In this document: positions 15,703 through 24,436 of the stretch, piece by piece
How the letters are laid out: each line of letters begins with the position of its first letter
How positions within the stretch are numbered: the stretch's first letter is position 1
NCBI GenBank assembly: GCA_046593875.1
Contig: JBKJQQ010000241.1
Span: forward strand, 1-64,000
Reading direction: 5' to 3'
Source of the DNA: SCTD01 sp046593875
Lineage (GTDB): Bacteria; Actinomycetota; Actinomycetes; Mycobacteriales; SCTD01
DNA length: 64,000 nt
Program-made: the position numbers and the translations under genes
Notes under the pieces: generated by a model
What the model saw: the letters and a program-made list of their open reading frames with translations, nothing else
What the model was told of the DNA's origin: nothing
Database searches by the model: none

Positions 15703-16200
15703 GTGGAGCCAGCCGACGAAGGCACCCAGCTGTCCGAGCTGAGCGTGGTCGGCGTGCGCGTCGAGCTGCCCAGCCAGCAGCCCATCGTGCTGCTCAAGGA
15801 GGTCGCGGGGGAGCGCTACCTCCCGATCTGGATCGGCGCCGTCGAGGCCACCGCGATCGCGTTCGCCCAGCAGGGCGTCGTCACCGCCCGCCCGATGACG
15901 CACGACCTGCTCCGCGACCTGCTGGACGCGTTCGAGAAGCCGCTGCAGACGGTCACCATCACCGAGCTGCGCGAGGGCGTCTTCTACGCCGAGCTCGCCT
16001 TCGAGGGGGGCGTCGTCGTCAGCGCCCGACCGTCCGACGCCATCGCGCTCGCGATGCGCAGTGGCGCCACGATCCGCGGCGAGGAGGCGGTTCTGGCCGA
16101 GGCCGGCATCGCCATCCCGGACGAGCAGGAGGACGAGGTGGAGAAGTTCCGCGAGTTCCTCGACAACGTGACCCCCGAGGACTTCGAGAGCGGCACCTGA
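15703..16200 (+). CDS. Bifunctional nuclease family protein (DUF151)
   Basis: A 165-residue BFN/DUF151 protein. Conserved blocks are VVGVRVELPSQQPIVLLKE, RYLPIWIGAVEATAIAF and ARPSDAIALAMR, followed by an acidic tail. Plant and archaeal relatives have nuclease activity, but the role in actinomycetes is not settled. GTG 15703 follows GGAGG. A TAGGCT hexamer at 15664-15669 may be its own -10 box. It corresponds to Rv1829 and lies between two MerR genes. Confidence 0.85.
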   Translation: MEPADEGTQLSELSVVGVRVELPSQQPIVLLKEVAGERYLPIWIGAVEATAIAFAQQGVVTARPMTHDLLRDLLDAFEKPLQTVTITELREGVFYAELAFEGGVVVSARPSDAIALAMRSGATIRGEEAVLAEAGIAIPDEQEDEVEKFREFLDNVTPEDFESGT

Positions 16201-16207
16201 TCCTCAG

Positions 16208-16226
16208 CCTGCACTGCAGGTCGAGG
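16208..16226. promoter_or_regulatory. Dyad and shared decamer upstream of second MerR gene
   Basis: CCTGCA-C-TGCAGG is a perfect 6-bp dyad (16208-16220) whose right arm runs into CAGGTCGAGG (16217-16226). The same decamer stands at almost the same distance in front of the garA promoter. This suggests a common regulator for the two transcripts. Confidence 0.45.
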
Positions 16227-16250
16227 GTTGCGACATGCCGCTCGACATCG

Positions 16251-16279
16251 TTGACCTGACCTCGAGGACTGCCTAGCGT
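16251..16279 (+). promoter_or_regulatory. Sigma-A-type promoter of second MerR gene
   Basis: TTGACC (16251-16256), 17-nt spacer, TAGCGT (16274-16279). This gives a leader of about 85 nt before the GTG at 16370. Confidence 0.65.
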
Positions 16280-16369
16280 CCCCGTCCTGGTCGACCCGCG
16301 ACGGACCCCGGAGGGGGCAGCCGCCCGCCGGCCCCGCCGCAGCAGCAGGACCGCAGACAGGAGTCGACC

Positions 16370-16975
<606 letters not shown>

Positions 16976-17113
16976 CCCGCGCACCCGCGGCGCTGCTCTG
17001 CTGCGACCACCGCCGCTGCGGAGCCGTGATCCACCACGGATCGCCGTCTCGCAACGGGAAGATCAGCGTGGACGGGGGCGCGTCGCGGGCTGGAGCGGCG
17101 GGCGACCGCGGGG

Positions 17114-17119
17114 TAGCCT
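17114..17119 (+). promoter_or_regulatory. Probable -10 box of gcvP
   Basis: TAGCCT lies about 18 nt before the start of the glycine riboswitch. The -35 region is not recognisable. The rest of the 16976-17110 stretch shows no gene. Confidence 0.4.
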
Positions 17120-17137
17120 GGGCGCTCGCCGAGCACC

Positions 17138-17355
17138 CCGTACGGGAGAGTCCCCTCACCGCCAGTGAGGGGCGCCGAAGGAGCAATCCTCCCCAGGAAC
17201 ACCAACCTCTCAGGCACCCGGACCGCACGGGGCGAGGCGACTCTGGAAAGCGCGCTCGCCCTTGAGACGAGGGACGGCGCCACCGACGGTGCAAGCCCGC
17301 AGCTGACGAAGCGACCGGGTGAAGCTCTCAGGTCCCAGGACAGAGCGGGGAGGGC
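17138..17355 (+). ncRNA. Tandem glycine riboswitch
   Basis: Two glycine aptamers in series. Aptamer 1 (about 17138-17233) has CGGGAGAG, GCGCCGAAGGAGCAA and CTCTCAGGCACC with GGACCG. Aptamer 2 (about 17234-17350) has CTCTGG, GGTGCAAGC, GAAGCTCTCAGGT and GGACAGAG closing its P1. Both carry the conserved CUCUCAGG core. GGGAGGGC (17348-17355), just after P1 of aptamer 2, can pair with GCCCTCCC (17399-17406), which touches the gcvP ATG. Glycine binding probably frees the start region and raises gcvP expression. Confidence 0.93.
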
Positions 17356-17406
17356 AGCTGGTGCGCGCCCGCGCGCCAGCCGGCCAGACCCGCCTGGAGC
17401 CCTCCC

Positions 17407-20268
17407 ATGACCGTGAAGAGCCTGCGCGACCTCGAGACCGCCGCCCCGTTCGAGGTCCGGCACATCGGCCCCGGCCCGGACGAGCAGGCCAAGATGCTGG
17501 CCGTCCTGGGCCGCGGGAGCCTCGAGGAGCTCGCGCAGGAGGCGGTGCCCGAGGCGATCCGCGCCACCGAGCGGCTCGCCCTGCCGGCGGGCCTGTCCGA
17601 GCCCGAGGTCCTCGCCGAGCTCCGGGCGCTGGCCGACCAGAACACCGTGACCACGCCGATGATCGGGCTGGGCTACTACGGCACGCACACCCCGCCGGTG
17701 ATCCTGCGCAACGTCCTGGAGAACCCGGCCTGGTACACCGCCTACACGCCCTACCAGCCCGAGATCAGCCAGGGCCGGCTCGAGGCACTGCTCAACTTCC
17801 AGACCGTCGTCACCGACCTGACCGGGCTGGACATCGCCGGCAGCAGCCTGCTCGACGAGGGCACCGCGGCCGCCGAGGCGATGACGCTGGCCCGGCGCAG
17901 CAGCAAGGCGCCCCAGGACGCAGTCTTCGTCATCGACGCCGACTGCCATCCGCAGACCATCGCGGTCGTCCAGACCCGCGCCCTCCCGCTCGGCCTCGAG
18001 GTACGGGTCGAGGACCTCAGCGGCGGCCTGCCCGCGGGCGAGGCCTTCGGCGTGCTCGTGCAGTACCCCGGCAGCAGCGGCGTCGTCCGCGACCCGAGGC
18101 CAGTCCTCGACGCCGCCCACGAGCGGGGCGCCATCGCGGTCGTCGCCTCCGACCTGCTCGCCCTGACCCTGCTCACCAGCCCGGGCGAGCTCGGCGCCGA
18201 CGTCGTCGTCGGCACCAGCCAGCGCTTCGGCGTCCCGCTGGGCTACGGCGGTCCGCACGCCGGCTTCCTCGCCGTCCGCAAGGGACTGGAGCGCACGATG
18301 CCCGGGCGACTGGTCGGGGTGAGCGTCGACGCCGACGGCAACCAGGCCTTCCGCCTCGCGCTGCAGACCCGTGAGCAGCACATCCGCCGGGAGAAGGCCA
18401 CCAGCAACATCTGCACCGCGCAGGTGCTGCTCGCGGTCATCGCCGGCATGTACGCCTGCTACCACGGGCCGGACGGCCTCAAGGACATCGCGCAGCGCAC
18501 GCACCGCTACGCGACCCTGCTCGCGAAGGCGCTGGGCAGCACCCGGCACGCCGCCTTCTTCGACACCCTGACCGTCGAGGTTCCCGGCCGGGCTCAGCAG
18601 GTCGTCGATGCCGCGGCCCGGGCGGGCATCGACCTGCGCCTCGTGGACGCCGCCACGGTCGGCATCAGCACGGACGAGACGACCACCCGGGCGCACCTCG
18701 ACGCGGTCGTCGCGGCGTTCGGGGGCGAGCCCCAGGACTGGGACGCCCTCGACGCCGACACCCCCGAGGCCCTGCCGGCCGAGCTGCTCCGCACCAGCTC
18801 GTACCTCAGCCACCCCGTCTTCTCGACCCACCGCAGCGAGACCGCGATGCTGCGCTACCTGCGGCGCCTGTCCGACAAGGACCTCGCGCTCGACCGGACG
18901 ATGATCCCGCTGGGCTCCTGCACCATGAAGCTCAACGCCACCACCGAGATGGAGCCGGTGACCTGGCCGGAGTTCGGCGCGCTGCACCCGTTCACGCCCG
19001 CCGTCAACGCGCAGGGCTACCGGCGGCTCGTCGACGACCTCGAGCAGTGGCTGTGCGAGATCACCGGCTACGACGCGGTGAGCCTGCAGCCCAACGCCGG
19101 CAGCCAGGGCGAGTTCGCGGGGCTGCTCGCGATCCGCGGCTACCACCTGGCCAACGGCGACGACCAGCGCGACGTCTGCCTCATCCCGGCCAGCGCCCAC
19201 GGGACGAACGCCGCCAGCGCCGTCATGGCCGGCATGCGCGTCGTCGTCGTCGCGACGGCCCCGACGGGCGACGTCGACACCGAGGACCTGCACGCCAAGA
19301 TCGCTCAGCACGGCGACCGCTTGGCCGCGCTGATGGTTACCTACCCGAGCACGCACGGCGTCTTCGAGGACACGATCACCGACATCTGCGCCTCGGTGCA
19401 CGAGGCCGGCGGTCAGGTCTACGTCGACGGGGCGAACCTCAACGCCCTGGTCGGCCTGGCCCGACCCGGGAAGTTCGGGGCGGACGTCAGCCACCTCAAC
19501 CTCCACAAGACGTTCTGCATCCCGCACGGCGGCGGCGGCCCCGGCGTCGGCCCGGTCGCGGTGCGCGCGCACCTCGCCCCGCACCTGCCGAACCACCCGC
19601 TCGCCCCCGAGGCCGGTCCGGCCACCGGACCCGGTCCGATCAGCGCGGCGCCGTACGGCAGCGCGAGCATCCTGCCGATCAGCTGGGCCTACGTCCGGCT
19701 CATGGGCGGCGAGGGCCTCACCCGCGCCACCCAGGTCGCGGTCCTGAACGCCAACTACGTGGCGCACCGGCTGCAGCCGCACTTCCCGGTGCTCTACACC
19801 GGTCGCGGCGGGCTGGTCGCGCACGAGTGCATCGTCGACCTGCGTCAGATCACCAAGGAGACCGGTGTCAGCGTCGACGACGTCGCGAAGCGGCTGGTCG
19901 ACTACGGCTTCCACGCGCCGACGATGAGCTTCCCGGTCGCCGGGACGCTGATGATCGAGCCGACCGAGAGCGAGGACCTGGCCGAGCTGGACCGCTTCTG
20001 CGACGCGATGATCGCGATCCGCAAGGAGATCGACGAGGTCGCCGCCGGCACGTGGCCGAAGGACGACAACCCGCTGCACAACGCCCCGCACACCGCGTCG
20101 TGCCTGGCGGGGGAGTGGGACCGCAGCTACGCGCGCGAGACGGCGGCGTTCCCGCCCGGGGTCACGCGGTCGAGCAAGTACTGGCCGCCGGTCCGGCGGA
20201 TCGACGGGGCGTACGGCGACCGCAACCTGGTCTGCTCGTGTCCGAGCCCTTCCGCGTACGAGGAGTAG
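17407..20268 (+). CDS. gcvP: Glycine dehydrogenase (decarboxylating), P protein
   Basis: PLP enzyme that decarboxylates glycine and passes the aminomethyl group to GcvH. The 953-residue single-chain form contains both halves of the protein. The PLP lysine is Lys701 in HLNLHKTFCIPHGGGGPG. The N-terminal half has the conserved RHIGP start and GYYGTHTPPVILRN. The start has CTGGAG 7 nt upstream, next to a sequence that can pair with the end of the riboswitch. The gene is alone after the riboswitch; gcvT must be elsewhere in the genome. Confidence 0.97.
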   Translation: MTVKSLRDLETAAPFEVRHIGPGPDEQAKMLAVLGRGSLEELAQEAVPEAIRATERLALPAGLSEPEVLAELRALADQNTVTTPMIGLGYYGTHTPPVILRNVLENPAWYTAYTPYQPEISQGRLEALLNFQTVVTDLTGLDIAGSSLLDEGTAAAEAMTLARRSSKAPQDAVFVIDADCHPQTIAVVQTRALPLGLEVRVEDLSGGLPAGEAFGVLVQYPGSSGVVRDPRPVLDAAHERGAIAVVASDLLALTLLTSPGELGADVVVGTSQRFGVPLGYGGPHAGFLAVRKGLERTMPGRLVGVSVDADGNQAFRLALQTREQHIRREKATSNICTAQVLLAVIAGMYACYHGPDGLKDIAQRTHRYATLLAKALGSTRHAAFFDTLTVEVPGRAQQVVDAAARAGIDLRLVDAATVGISTDETTTRAHLDAVVAAFGGEPQDWDALDADTPEALPAELLRTSSYLSHPVFSTHRSETAMLRYLRRLSDKDLALDRTMIPLGSCTMKLNATTEMEPVTWPEFGALHPFTPAVNAQGYRRLVDDLEQWLCEITGYDAVSLQPNAGSQGEFAGLLAIRGYHLANGDDQRDVCLIPASAHGTNAASAVMAGMRVVVVATAPTGDVDTEDLHAKIAQHGDRLAALMVTYPSTHGVFEDTITDICASVHEAGGQVYVDGANLNALVGLARPGKFGADVSHLNLHKTFCIPHGGGGPGVGPVAVRAHLAPHLPNHPLAPEAGPATGPGPISAAPYGSASILPISWAYVRLMGGEGLTRATQVAVLNANYVAHRLQPHFPVLYTGRGGLVAHECIVDLRQITKETGVSVDDVAKRLVDYGFHAPTMSFPVAGTLMIEPTESEDLAELDRFCDAMIAIRKEIDEVAAGTWPKDDNPLHNAPHTASCLAGEWDRSYARETAAFPPGVTRSSKYWPPVRRIDGAYGDRNLVCSCPSPSAYEE

Positions 20269-20307
20269 CGCATAAGGGACTGCGTACGAGGAGAGCCAGG
20301 CAGGCCC

Positions 20308-20520
20308 TCACGCCGCGGGGGTCCAGATGCGGCAGGCCGGGCGGTGCGGCGCGACCGTCCGGCCGTCGGGCAGGATCTCCCCAGTGTCCTCGAACAGCAC
20401 GACCCCGTTGCAGAGCAGGCTCCAGCCCTGCTCGGGGTGCCGGCTGACCACGCGCGCGGCGTCGTGATCAGCGGCCCAGGCCGGGGGACAGGCGGGGCTG
20501 TGGCTGCAGGGATCGCACAT
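20308..20520 (-). CDS. DUF5999 family protein
   Basis: A 70-residue protein with a Cys-rich start (MCDPCSHSPACPPA) and the conserved block HPEQGWSLLCNGVVLFEDTG, then LPDGR. It matches small DUF5999 proteins common in Streptomyces and relatives; I recall no known function. The cysteines CxxC and C suggest metal binding. It is convergent with gcvP, 39 nt apart, and divergent from pabB. Confidence 0.75.
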   Translation of the reverse strand: MCDPCSHSPACPPAWAADHDAARVVSRHPEQGWSLLCNGVVLFEDTGEILPDGRTVAPHRPACRIWTPAA

Positions 20521-20596
20521 CGTCGTGCTCCAGGTCAGGGGCTGCGGAGGTGGTGCTGGGTGTGGTTCGTGTCACAGTGCTCTTCGGACGGGTTCC

Positions 20597-21718
20597 GTGA
20601 GGCCTGAACGCTTGATCGGGGGACAACTGCCGGGCCAGCCCCGAGGCTGGCACCGCGAGGTCGCCCGCCTCGAGTGGCGCGCCGACGACCCGGGCGAACC
20701 TGCGGTGCTGGTCGAGGGCTTCCTCGGTGACCACGTGCGGAGCGGCCGGGCGGTCGCGCTGCTGCTCGGGGCGCAGGGCTGCGCGCGGCTGGCCGGGCTG
20801 CCCGAAGGACCGCCGTCGCCGGTGCCCGCGGTACCGGAGCTGGTGGCGGTCGCCCTGGCGCCCGGCGCCGCCCCACCGCGGGACGAGGCGCCCGTGGACG
20901 TGGGGGAGTGGACGACCTCCTGGACCGACGCCGAGCACGCCGCCGCCGTCGACGCCGTCCGGGAGGCGATCGGGCGCGGCGACGTCTACCAGGCCAACGT
21001 CGTCGGCCACCGCAGCGCCCCGCACCGCAGCCGGCCGCTGGACCTCGCGCACGCGGTGGCCGCGCTGCCGGGCGCGACGTACGGGGGAGTGCTGGCCGGC
21101 GACGGCTGGGCCATCGGCTGCGCGTCGCCGGAGCAGCTGGTCCGGGTGGTCGGCGACCGCATCACGACCGTGCCGATCAAGGGCACGCTGCGGATCGCCC
21201 CCGGCTCGGACGCGCTGCTGCGGAGCAGCACCAAGGACCGCGCCGAGCACGTCATGATCGTCGACCTCGAGCGCAACGACCTCTCCCGGGTCGCCGTCAC
21301 CGGCAGCGTCCAGGTCGAGGAGCTCTTCGCGCTGCAGGAGTGGGCCGGCCTGTGGCAGGCCTCCTCGACGGTGGCCGCGCAGCTCCGGCCGGACGCCGGG
21401 GTGCCGGAGGTGCTGCGGGCGCTGCTGCCGGGGGGATCAGTGACGGGCGCGCCGAAGCGGGCGGCCTGCGCGCTGCTGGCCGGCCTCGAGCCGGTCGGGC
21501 GCGGCCCGTCGATGGGGGCCTTCGGCACGATCACGGTCGGCGGGCTCGACCTCGGGCTGACGATCCGCACGATCGCCGCGGACGAGCAGCGCGTGCACCT
21601 GTGGGCCGGCGGCGGCATCACCTGGAGCAGTGACCCCGTGGCCGAGGTGGATGAGGCGCACGCGAAGGCCGGGCCGGTGCTGAGAACGCTGGCTCAGGTC
21701 CGGCCCTCGTCCTCCTGA
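20597..21718 (+). CDS. pabB: Aminodeoxychorismate synthase component I
   Basis: Chorismate-binding enzyme that makes 4-amino-4-deoxychorismate for folate. The C-terminal catalytic domain has PIKGTLRIAPG (the lysine typical of PabB rather than TrpE), EHVMIVDLERNDLSRV, GGSVTGAPKR and GAFGTI. The 373-residue length is short because the N-terminal domain is reduced. GTG 20597 is the start closest to the conserved region; no strong ribosome site is seen. The 3' end overlaps the convergent HAD gene by 25 bp. No pabA or pabC lies nearby. Confidence 0.87.
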   Translation: MRPERLIGGQLPGQPRGWHREVARLEWRADDPGEPAVLVEGFLGDHVRSGRAVALLLGAQGCARLAGLPEGPPSPVPAVPELVAVALAPGAAPPRDEAPVDVGEWTTSWTDAEHAAAVDAVREAIGRGDVYQANVVGHRSAPHRSRPLDLAHAVAALPGATYGGVLAGDGWAIGCASPEQLVRVVGDRITTVPIKGTLRIAPGSDALLRSSTKDRAEHVMIVDLERNDLSRVAVTGSVQVEELFALQEWAGLWQASSTVAAQLRPDAGVPEVLRALLPGGSVTGAPKRAACALLAGLEPVGRGPSMGAFGTITVGGLDLGLTIRTIAADEQRVHLWAGGGITWSSDPVAEVDEAHAKAGPVLRTLAQVRPSSS

Positions 21719-22170
21719 GCCCGCTGCAGCACCGGCTCCTCGCCCATCCAGCGCGCCCGGAGCACCGGGAAGCCCGCCCCCTCGTAGGCGTCGCAGACCT
21801 GCTCGTCGTCGTCGACCACGACGGCGACGGTGCGGTCCTCGGCCAGCCGGCGCAGCAGCTCGAGCTTGGCGACCCGCGCCGGCCGGAAGTCTCGGCCGCG
21901 CCGCATCGAGAGCGTCCCCTCGGGCAGCCCGTGCTGCCGGAACCACGCCAGGGTGTCCCGTCGGCAGCGCTCCGGGCGTCCCGTCACGTAGACGATCTCG
22001 CAGTCCTTCGCGCTCTCGACGGCCAGGGCCACCCCCTGCGCGAGCGGCGGATCGTCGATCGCGGCGCCGAAGAAGCCGTCCCAGTCCTTGGGCTTGCGCT
22101 CGACGAAGCGCAGCCGGTGCCGGACGTCGGCCAGCACCCCGTCGATGTCGAACACCGCCAGCGGCCTCAC
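21694..22170 (-). CDS. HAD-superfamily phosphatase-like protein
   Basis: A 158-residue HAD hydrolase. FDIDGVLAD near the start gives the nucleophile and acid aspartates (Asp8, Asp10), VTGRPERCR gives the motif-II threonine, and VVDDDEQVCDAYEG gives motif IV. It resembles short polynucleotide-kinase-like or acid-phosphatase-type HAD proteins. GTG 22170 overlaps the stop of the HTTM gene as GTGA. It is the third gene of a tightly coupled leftward operon with two membrane proteins. The substrate is unknown. Confidence 0.8.
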   Translation of the reverse strand: MRPLAVFDIDGVLADVRHRLRFVERKPKDWDGFFGAAIDDPPLAQGVALAVESAKDCEIVYVTGRPERCRRDTLAWFRQHGLPEGTLSMRRGRDFRPARVAKLELLRRLAEDRTVAVVVDDDEQVCDAYEGAGFPVLRARWMGEEPVLQRAQEDEGRT

Positions 22171-22994
22171 GCCGGCACCGCCTCTCGTCGTACGGCCCGC
22201 TCGAGCGGCAGCAGGGACAGCAGCGCGACGCAGTGCGGCAGGAAGATGATCGTGATCATCGAGAACGTCATGACGTGGAAGCCGAGGAAGCCCAGCGCGA
22301 GCAGCCAGGTCACCCGCGGGTCGCGCCAGCGGACGAGCAGCAGCGGCGCGACGACCAGCTCCATGACCATGATCCCGTACTGCGCGGCGTGCAGCACCCA
22401 GGGCACGTCCAGCAGCGGCTCGGACAGCGGAGTGCTGCGGCGCAGGACCGCGCGGGTGAGCGTGGCGCCGTCGACCCAGTCCCACCCGCCGAAGCGGATC
22501 TTGGCCACGGCGGCCAGGACGTACGTCGCGACGACGGCGAGCGCGACCATCGACAGCGCCCAGCCCGCCGCTTCGGAGCGGTCTCGCGAGCGCAGCGACG
22601 CCCGCCCGACGCTCGGCAGGACGAACAGCGCCACCAGGAAGGCGAACCGGTCGTGGTCGACCTTGCCGTAGCTCATCGCCACGACCATCCACTCGAGGTA
22701 GAGCACCGCGACCAGCCAGCCGGCGACGCGGGGGAGGACGTCCCGGACGGCAGCCGCGGCCGCGAGCAGCGCGGCCGCGACGAGCAGCACCAGGAAGACC
22801 TCGACCCACGGTCCGGGCGTCGGCAGGGGCAGCAGCCGGCCGATCCGCAGCGGGACGTACAGCTCGCCCGGCACCTGGGCGTGCCCGCGCACCCACGTCG
22901 TGGTGAGTAGCACGTCGATCGGGACGAACAGGTAGACGAGCACCCTCAGGACCGCCACGCGGGCCAGGGGAGCGGGGGAGAAGAGCCAGGTCAC
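22167..22994 (-). CDS. HTTM-type membrane protein
   Basis: A 275-residue protein with about seven hydrophobic helices, similar in layout to the HTTM domain family (the family of the vitamin-K carboxylase membrane domain). Features are RVAVLRVLVYLFVPIDVLL at the start, KVDHDRFAFLVALFVLPSVG, and LGFLGFHVMTFSMITIIFLPH near the end. Length is about half that of full HTTM proteins, so there is no periplasmic domain. It overlaps both neighbours by 4 bp. No activity can be assigned. Confidence 0.7.
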   Translation of the reverse strand: MTWLFSPAPLARVAVLRVLVYLFVPIDVLLTTTWVRGHAQVPGELYVPLRIGRLLPLPTPGPWVEVFLVLLVAAALLAAAAAVRDVLPRVAGWLVAVLYLEWMVVAMSYGKVDHDRFAFLVALFVLPSVGRASLRSRDRSEAAGWALSMVALAVVATYVLAAVAKIRFGGWDWVDGATLTRAVLRRSTPLSEPLLDVPWVLHAAQYGIMVMELVVAPLLLVRWRDPRVTWLLALGFLGFHVMTFSMITIIFLPHCVALLSLLPLERAVRREAVPA

Positions 22995-23455
22995 GGTCGC
23001 CGCCAGCTCGCCACGACCTGCTCGGTCTGCTCGCCCGTCGGCCGGCTGTCGCGCAGCCGGTAGCGCAGCTCGACGACCCGGACCTCGGCGTACGGCGGCT
23101 CGTCCGGCCGCAGCCGGTCGTGCGCGGCGGCCAGCTGGGCGAGCAGCGCGGGGTCGGCCCGGAAACGCTGCACCTGTCCCTCGACCTCCGCGCGCTTGAG
23201 GCCGGTGGAGCGCTCGTCGACCACCAGGACGCGGCCGTCGGGGGAGACCGCCTCGACGCGGGTGCTCACGACCGCGCCATCCGGGTCGTCGCGGGTGCTG
23301 TACATCCGGAACGGGCCGAACGGGAAGTCGTCGTCCTGGCCCACGAACGTGCCCGCCAGCGTGAGCAACGCGAGCAGCAGCGTGACCACCACGCGGGCCC
23401 GTCGTCCGGCGGCGCTGAGCACGACGCTCACCCTAGCGAGGCAGGCGTTGATCAC
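22991..23455 (-). CDS. Membrane-anchored hypothetical protein, FPFGPFRMYS motif
   Basis: A 154-residue protein with one N-terminal transmembrane helix (about residues 22-39) and an exported domain. The motif DDDFPFGPFRMYSTRDDPDG follows the helix. The remaining domain has YxxVRVVELRYRLRD near its end. I do not recognise a named family, but proteins with this FPF-PF-MYS signature sit beside HTTM proteins in several actinomycetes, as far as I recall. GTG 23455 is the first start of the frame; a GTG inside (VSVVLSAAG) is possible. It leads the membrane-protein/HTTM/HAD operon. Confidence 0.6.
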   Translation of the reverse strand: MINACLARVSVVLSAAGRRARVVVTLLLALLTLAGTFVGQDDDFPFGPFRMYSTRDDPDGAVVSTRVEAVSPDGRVLVVDERSTGLKRAEVEGQVQRFRADPALLAQLAAAHDRLRPDEPPYAEVRVVELRYRLRDSRPTGEQTEQVVASWRRP

Positions 23456-23460
23456 AGGAT

Positions 23461-23475
23461 GTCACTCAAGGTGAC
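23461..23475. repeat. GTCAC-N5-GTGAC inverted repeat
   Basis: Lies in the short gap between the leftward membrane-protein operon and the CAP gene, 50 nt before the latter's ATG. A divergent operator is possible. Confidence 0.35.
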
Positions 23476-23525
23476 GAAGGGTTGCGTCGAGGAACAGGAC
23501 AACTGCCCCACGGAGAGGTCCTGCG

Positions 23526-24095
23526 ATGCGCCTGCGGTCACTGTCTGTTGCCTTACTGGCCGGCGTCGCCCTCGTCCCGGTGAGTGCCTCCGCCGCCCCC
23601 GCCTCCGCCGACAGCGCGTCCGTCGCCTCCGGCGCGGCGGGCACCTTCAAGACCTCCGCGGCCCAGCGCGCCAAGCGCGCGGCGCTGTCCGCGCCGGCGC
23701 AGTCGGCCCGGACGGCCGGCCCGACGGTCACGGTGTCGTACGCCTCCCGCGTCCTGACCCTGACCAACGCCGAGCGCACCCGCCGCGGCCTGCGCGCGCT
23801 GTCGTTCTCCAGCTGCGCCGAGGGCTTCGCGGACACCTGGGCCGACCGGCTCGCCGCCGCCGGCAGCCTGTCGCACCAGGCGCTGTCGCCGATCCTCAGC
23901 GCGTGCAGCGCCCGCGGCGTCGGCGAGAACGTCGCCTTCGGCAACGTCAGCCCGGAGCAGCTCGTCGCCATGTGGATGGGTTCCACCGGCCACCGCGCCA
24001 ACATCCTCAACCCGTCCTTCACGCACCTCGGCGTCGGCGACGTGACCACGTCGACCGGCCGCGTGTACGGCGTGCAGGTGTTCCTGACGCTCTAG
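23526..24095 (+). CDS. Secreted CAP/SCP-domain protein
   Basis: A 189-residue exported protein. The signal peptide covers about residues 1-24 (ending in VSASA). The CAP domain starts near residue 75 with LTLTNAERTRRGLRALSF and includes FADTWADRL, SPILSACSARGVGENVAFG and GSTGHRANILNPSFTHLGVG. These hold the usual His and Glu of bacterial CAP proteins. Two cysteines could form a disulphide. Function of bacterial CAP proteins is mostly unknown. The start has CGGAGAGG upstream. Confidence 0.85.
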   Translation: MRLRSLSVALLAGVALVPVSASAAPASADSASVASGAAGTFKTSAAQRAKRAALSAPAQSARTAGPTVTVSYASRVLTLTNAERTRRGLRALSFSSCAEGFADTWADRLAAAGSLSHQALSPILSACSARGVGENVAFGNVSPEQLVAMWMGSTGHRANILNPSFTHLGVGDVTTSTGRVYGVQVFLTL

Positions 24096-24113
24096 CAGCC
24101 CCCTCCGGACCGC

Positions 24114-24151
24114 GCCCGGCAGGACGAGACTGAGCACCTCGTCCGCCGGGC
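24114..24151 (+). terminator. Hairpin terminator after the CAP gene
   Basis: GCCCGGC-A-GGACGAG (24114-24128) pairs with CTCGTCC-GCCGGGC (24138-24151): 14 bp with one bulged A and a 9-nt loop, starting 18 nt after the stop. No T run. Confidence 0.7.
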
Positions 24152-24436
24152 GCCGTCATGCCCACGCGGCCCGGTCCGTCCTGTTGATTGACATAGTGTC
24201 GATTATCGGCGGCTTCCACCCACGGCCGGAAGCGACACGGCGGCTGTGTCCGTCCTTGGCTGCTGCCGGGGCTGAGCGGCAACGTACTTCGGCACAACGG
24301 AATCGCCAGCGCACTGTCCTGAGGGTTAGACATGCATTACTACCGGCCAGCGCGCAACCAACGGTGCGTCACAAACGTATGTACAGATAGTGACGTCCCG
24401 GACATCCCGGGCGGCCCCCTGACCCAGGAGCCACTG
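24152..24436. other. AT-richer promoter region of the LPFTG protein
   Basis: No gene seen. This stretch has more A and T than its surroundings. It contains TTGACA at 24188-24193 and the inverted repeat CGTCAC-N17-GTGACG (24367-24395) spanning TATGTACAGATAGT. These suggest a regulated promoter, but the start point cannot be fixed from sequence. Confidence 0.45.

Noticed and set aside
20597..21718. Anthranilate synthase component I
   Set aside because: The PIKGT lysine is the mark of PabB; TrpE has another residue there, and no trp genes are near.
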